NCBI RefSeq assembly: GCF_002879615.1
Contig: NZ_PNRF01000041.1
Span: 1 to 64,000 of the forward strand
Length of the DNA: 64,000 nucleotides
Direction of reading: 5' to 3'
From: Billgrantia endophytica
Lineage (GTDB): Bacteria; Pseudomonadota; Gammaproteobacteria; Pseudomonadales; Halomonadaceae
Below are positions 60,771-64,000 of this stretch, piece after piece. The notes below the pieces were generated by a model. The model did not search any database, was not told the origin of the DNA, and saw only the letters and a list, made by a program, of their open reading frames with translations. Numbering within the stretch: the stretch's first letter is position 1; each line of letters begins with the position of its first letter. The translations under genes and the position numbers were made by a program.

Positions 60771-61586
60771 ATGAACGCAAGCACCGAATTCTGGCGCGAT
60801 CCCGCCATGCCTTACGTCGAGAGCCGGCGTGCCTGCCACAGCCGGGCATGCTACCGGCCGCATAGCCATCCGACCTATTCCATCGGTGCGGTCGATCATG
60901 GTGTCAGCGTGTTCTCCGGCACGGGCGATGGATTGACCACTCTCCACGCCGGGGCGGTGGTATTCGTGCCGCCCCGGCGCGTGCATGCCTGCAACCCGAT
61001 GCCCGAGGAGGCGTGGAGCTACCAGATGCTGCACCTGGATGCGCAATGGCTGTACTCGGTGAGGCAGGAGGGGGCCAAGGCACGCCCGGTCGACATGCAG
61101 GGCGAGCCGATCCGCTTGGCCAACGATGCCTGGGTGTATACCCGCTTCTGCCGCCTCAATGCGTTGCTGTTCTCGGAGGCGAGCGTACATGACAAGGAAG
61201 CCGCGCTGATCGGATTCATCGGTGACTGCGATGGCGCTCACGGGCAGCCGGTCGCCACTCCGTCGAGCGATCCGGCCATTCATGGCCGTCTTTCGCCGGT
61301 AATGGATTTCCTGCGGCACGAACGGATGGACACCCCCTCGCTCGCCGAACTGGCTGGCATGGCCGCCATGCTGAGCGGCCCCTACGCCAGCGCGGCCTGG
61401 AAGGTGGCCTATGGCGCGTGGATGTTCGGCATCGTGCTGCTGTGGGATCTGCTGGTGGCGGCCATGATCGGCAATCCGCTGGTGTTGCGGAGCTTCTCCC
61501 GCATGCTGCCGTGGCTGGAGAGAGTCTGCGGCGGTATGTTGATTCTGCTTGCTTTCGGTGTCATCGCGGCACTGTTGGCCTCCTGA
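60771..61586 (+). pseudogene. AraC-regulator / LysE-exporter fusion created by deletion
   Basis: Residues 1-~200 are the sensor half of an AraC-family regulator (CYRPHSHPTYSIGAVDHG, FVPPRRVHACNP) and end just inside the first HTH helix (PSLAELAGMAAM). Residues ~201-271 are the C-terminus of a LysE-family exporter (SAAWKVAYGAWMFGIVLLWD, LPWLERVCGGMLILLAFGV). AraC and LysE genes often sit side by side, so an in-frame deletion with a junction near 61370 removed the DNA-binding domain and most of the exporter. Neither activity should remain. ATG 60771 follows GGGAGGTGATCG. Confidence 0.82.
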
Positions 61587-61656
61587 TGTGATGGATAGGC
61601 ACTTCTCACTCGTTACTCCTTTATGTGACACATTTGGCAAGGGGAGGGGCGAGCCG

Positions 61657-62043
61657 ATGACGTTGGTGCGGATATGTTGGGTGGGGTTGGCCGCCCTGAG
61701 TTTCGGGGTCGGCTTTCTGGGGCTGTTTCTGCCACTGCTGCCGACCACCGAGTTCATGCTGGCGGCGGTATATTGCGCGTCGAAGGGCTCTCCGCGTTTC
61801 GAGGCCTGGATTCGCTCGCGGCGCTATGTCGGCCCGTTGCTGAATGACTGGGAGCGGGAACGGGCAATACCCCGGCGGGCCAAGTTCGTGGCGGTGGGCA
61901 TGATCTCGGCCAGTGCGCTGTTCCTGATCATCCACCTGGGTGAAGGGTGGCTGCGCTGGGCGATCGTGGCGGTGCTGGTCGCGGTGGCCGCATGGCTGGT
62001 GACACGGCCGGAGCCCTCGGCTTCGGGCGGCGCTCCACGCTAG
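61657..62043 (+). CDS. YbaN/DUF454 family inner-membrane protein
   Basis: This 128-residue protein starts with WVGLAALSFGVGFLGLFLPL and LPTTEFMLAAVYCASKGSPR, the hallmark of DUF454, followed by two more hydrophobic stretches. GGGGAGGGG lies before ATG 61657. In other bacteria DUF454 genes often neighbour iron or heme genes, which fits the SIP gene nearby. The function is not established. Confidence 0.88.
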   Translation: MTLVRICWVGLAALSFGVGFLGLFLPLLPTTEFMLAAVYCASKGSPRFEAWIRSRRYVGPLLNDWERERAIPRRAKFVAVGMISASALFLIIHLGEGWLRWAIVAVLVAVAAWLVTRPEPSASGGAPR

Positions 62044-62124
62044 GCCTCGGGCACTCGCGGGAACGCCAACGGCGGATCATGACCCGCCGTTGGCATCTGT
62101 GGCGCGTCGTGGTCGCTGGAATAG

Positions 62125-63108
62125 TTACCGGGCTTCCGGCGGCACCAGTTCGTCAGGCACGTCGATGCCGATCTCGCGATAGTAGCGCAGGGCGCCGGCA
62201 TGGAGCGGCGTGGTGGTGTTCTCCACCGATATCTCGGCGGTCATCCCCTCTGCCGGGGCGAAGGTGTTGCCCAGGCTTTCGATATTCTCCCAGTAGGCGC
62301 GGGTGAACTCGTAGCCGGCCTCCTCCGAGAGGCTGTCGGTGGCGGCGATGCCGATGTAGGTGCCAAGCGTGGTGGCTTCCGACATGTCGCGATAGGTGCC
62401 CTCCGGGATCACCGCGCGGGACAGGAACGGCAGCGCCTCGGTGGCCGTCTCGATCTGCTCGTCGCTGAACGAGAGGATGTGCAGCGGCCGTGAGGAGTGC
62501 ACTTCGGTGAAGGCCGGGATGGGCGGGATGCCGTTGTAGCTGAAACCGATGATGCGCCCGTCGACCACGGCGTCGGCGGCATCGCTCATGCTCATGCGCT
62601 GGTAGTCCGGGGCGATGCCCAGGGCGTCGAACACCAGCTCGGTGATGTATTCGCCACCGCCGCCGATGCTGCTGGGGTTGAAGCGTTCGCCATCCAGATC
62701 CTCGAAGGTCTCGATACCGCTGTCCTGACGCACCGCCCAGTGCATGGTGGATGGTGCCACCCACAGCACCATTCGCAGCCCTTCCATGGTGTCGTTCTCA
62801 TAGCGGCCCTCGCCGTTGTAGGCCTCGTGGGCACCCGGGGCGTCCACCAGCGCCAGGTCGATCTCGCCGCGGCCAAGGCGGATGGTGTTTTCCCGGGAGC
62901 CGCCGGTTTCGCGCACCGAGACCTCCAGTGGCGAGTCGGCGCTGACGATGCGCGACAGTTCCGAGTAACCGAAGTACCAGCCCGAGGCGGCAGGGGCCAC
63001 ACCGATGCTGACCGCCTCGGAGGCGACGGCCGGCGCGGCCAGGCTGGCGGCCAGCACGGCAGCGGCCAGCGGTGTGTAACGGTGGGTGAAGAACGAGCGG
63101 CGTGTCAT
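62125..63108 (-). CDS. TAXI-family TRAP transporter solute-binding protein
   Basis: This 327-residue periplasmic protein has a signal peptide (LAAAVLAASLAAPAVASE). TAXI features are SGWYFGYSELSRIV, VRETGGSRENTIRLGRGEID, DGERFNPSSIGGGGEYITE and the GIAPDYQRMSMSDAADAVVD stretch. TAXI proteins feed dicarboxylates or related solutes to TRAP permeases. No permease gene is visible here. Confidence 0.9.
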   Translation of the reverse strand: MTRRSFFTHRYTPLAAAVLAASLAAPAVASEAVSIGVAPAASGWYFGYSELSRIVSADSPLEVSVRETGGSRENTIRLGRGEIDLALVDAPGAHEAYNGEGRYENDTMEGLRMVLWVAPSTMHWAVRQDSGIETFEDLDGERFNPSSIGGGGEYITELVFDALGIAPDYQRMSMSDAADAVVDGRIIGFSYNGIPPIPAFTEVHSSRPLHILSFSDEQIETATEALPFLSRAVIPEGTYRDMSEATTLGTYIGIAATDSLSEEAGYEFTRAYWENIESLGNTFAPAEGMTAEISVENTTTPLHAGALRYYREIGIDVPDELVPPEAR

Positions 63109-63158
63109 GCGATCTCTCCTGTTGTTCTCGTGTTGCTGTCATGGCCATTGGCTGGTGC

Positions 63159-63260
63159 TCAGCCTCCGGCCTGCTCTTCGCGGTAGGCGGTGATCACTTC
63201 ATGGGCGAGGCCGTTTGGATCGAGGCTGTCCTCGCGTGATTCGCATTGGCATTTCTCCAT
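63159..63260 (-). pseudogene. Short remnant of a gene between TAXI and the dehydrogenase
   Basis: A 33-residue frame (MEKCQCESREDSLDPNGLAH, then VITAYREEQAGG) sits 14 bases after the dehydrogenase stop. The ending looks like the tail of a larger protein, and the start region contains a second GGAGAAATG with a different frame. It is most likely the joined ends of a deleted gene. No family is recognised. Confidence 0.35.
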
Positions 63261-63274
63261 GCTCCGGCTTCAGT

Positions 63275-64000
63275 TCATTCGGCAAGGTTCTTGGCGGGCT
63301 TGCCGGCGGCGAAGGCGAGCACGTTGTCGAAGGCGTCGCCGAAGTAGAGCTCGTAGCTGTCCTTTTCCACGTAGCCGAGGTGCGGCGTGGCCAGGAAGTT
63401 GGGCAGATCGAGTAGCGGGTGGCGGGCCACTGGTTCCTCGTCGAATACGTCCACCGCGGCCCGGCCGGGACGACCGGCGCGCAGGGCCGCCTCCAGGGCA
63501 CCGGCCTCGATTAGCGGCGCGCGGCTGGTGTTGACCAGCAGGGCGCTGGGTTTCATGCGGGCAAGATCCTCGGCGGTGACGATGCCGCGGGTGCCGGCGT
63601 TCAGGCGCAGGTGCAGGCTGAGCACGTCGCTGCGGTCGAACAGCTCCCCCTGGCTGGCGGCCACCGCCAGACCCGCCTCGGCGGCGCGTGCCCGGGTGCT
63701 TTCGCGGCCCCATACCAGCACGTTCATCTCGAAGGCCTGGCCGTAGCGGGCCATCAGCTGGCCGATCCTGCCGTAGCCGAAGATACCCAGGGTGCGGCCC
63801 TTGAGTCCGGTGCCCAGGGTGCGCTGCCAGCGGCCGGCCTTGAGATTGGCTGATTCCTCGGGAATATGGCGCATGGCGGCCAGTACCAGCCCCCAGGTGA
63901 GTTCGGCGGCGGCATGGGGCGAACCGGTGCCGGCCATGACCGTGACGCCTTGCCGCCGGCAGGCGTCCATATCCACGTGGGCCGCGCCGCCGCCGGTCTG
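63275..64000 (-). CDS. D-2-hydroxyacid dehydrogenase, NAD-dependent (partial)
   Basis: The C-terminal ~241 residues are visible and the gene begins beyond the right edge. The NAD-binding motif is GIFGYGRIGQLMARYGQAF. Catalytic residues lie in LRLNAGTRG (Arg), VFDEEPVARHPL (Glu) and ATPHLGYVEKDS (His). The SerA/GyaR-like family reduces 2-ketoacids or oxidises 2-hydroxyacids. Together with the TAXI protein downstream it may form a carboxylate uptake and use unit; substrate not determined. Confidence 0.88.
   Translation of the reverse strand, partial: QTGGGAAHVDMDACRRQGVTVMAGTGSPHAAAELTWGLVLAAMRHIPEESANLKAGRWQRTLGTGLKGRTLGIFGYGRIGQLMARYGQAFEMNVLVWGRESTRARAAEAGLAVAASQGELFDRSDVLSLHLRLNAGTRGIVTAEDLARMKPSALLVNTSRAPLIEAGALEAALRAGRPGRAAVDVFDEEPVARHPLLDLPNFLATPHLGYVEKDSYELYFGDAFDNVLAFAAGKPAKNLAE

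Overview
The window reads as part of a GC-rich gammaproteobacterial chromosome. Protein resemblance suggests a Halomonadaceae/Pseudomonas-like organism, with Halomonas as the best guess; this is inferred from gene families only. Core genes (recBCD, 5'-nucleotidase) are interleaved with accessory blocks, some clearly AT-rich and imported, and with many broken genes.

Region 1 (1-9540) is an accessory block next to the end of recD. It holds a decayed IS701-type transposase, a LysE/RhtB exporter, a PhnD-like phosphonate/phosphate binding protein behind a Pho-box-like triple repeat with a wrecked phnC after it, an inositol-monophosphatase-family enzyme and a decayed IS630-type transposase. It ends in an AT-rich cassette of acylating aldehyde dehydrogenase (DmpF-like), 4-hydroxy-2-oxoacid aldolase (DmpG-like) and a class I aminotransferase. 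That cassette may make a 4-hydroxy-2-amino acid and is the best candidate here for an undescribed pathway.

Region 2 (9564-25854, minus strand) is recC-recB-recD. The operon is split between recC and recB by a ~6 kb insert carrying an AtoE-like transporter, a molybdopterin oxidoreductase fused to a flavin reductase and a 2Fe-2S ferredoxin, and a LysR regulator. A stub of the original recB start remains behind recC. recB and recD both contain in-frame repeat insertions.

Region 3 (26026-32040) holds a 5'-nucleotidase, a RES/Xre toxin-antitoxin pair, a flavin reductase, a LysR/EamA pair, a patchwork of gene fragments and a NifX/NifB-type small protein.

Region 4 (32142-42226) is iron and heme related: FecI-type sigma factor, FecR anti-sigma factor and heme oxygenase; a HigBA pair with a broken toxin; and a minus-strand operon of FepA-type receptor, periplasmic esterase, methyltransferase and YVTN beta-propeller.

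Region 5 (42503-47644) is an Ugp-like ABC importer with a GpdQ-like phosphodiesterase. A broken hipA with an intact hipB-like antitoxin follows.

Region 6 (49207-57519) is a complete hemophore system: hasR, hasA, hasD, hasE, hasF. With the sigma/anti-sigma pair and heme oxygenase of region 4 this gives heme capture, signalling and breakdown. Fur-like boxes precede the sigma factor, heme oxygenase, fepA, hasR and the siderophore-interacting protein.

Region 7 (57571-64000) contains fragments of ogt and of the siderophore-interacting protein gene, a MazF-like toxin with a truncated antitoxin, a ParE toxin with a frameshifted tail, an AraC::LysE deletion fusion, a YbaN-like protein, a TAXI binding protein and part of a D-2-hydroxyacid dehydrogenase. 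No rRNA, tRNA or CRISPR array was seen.
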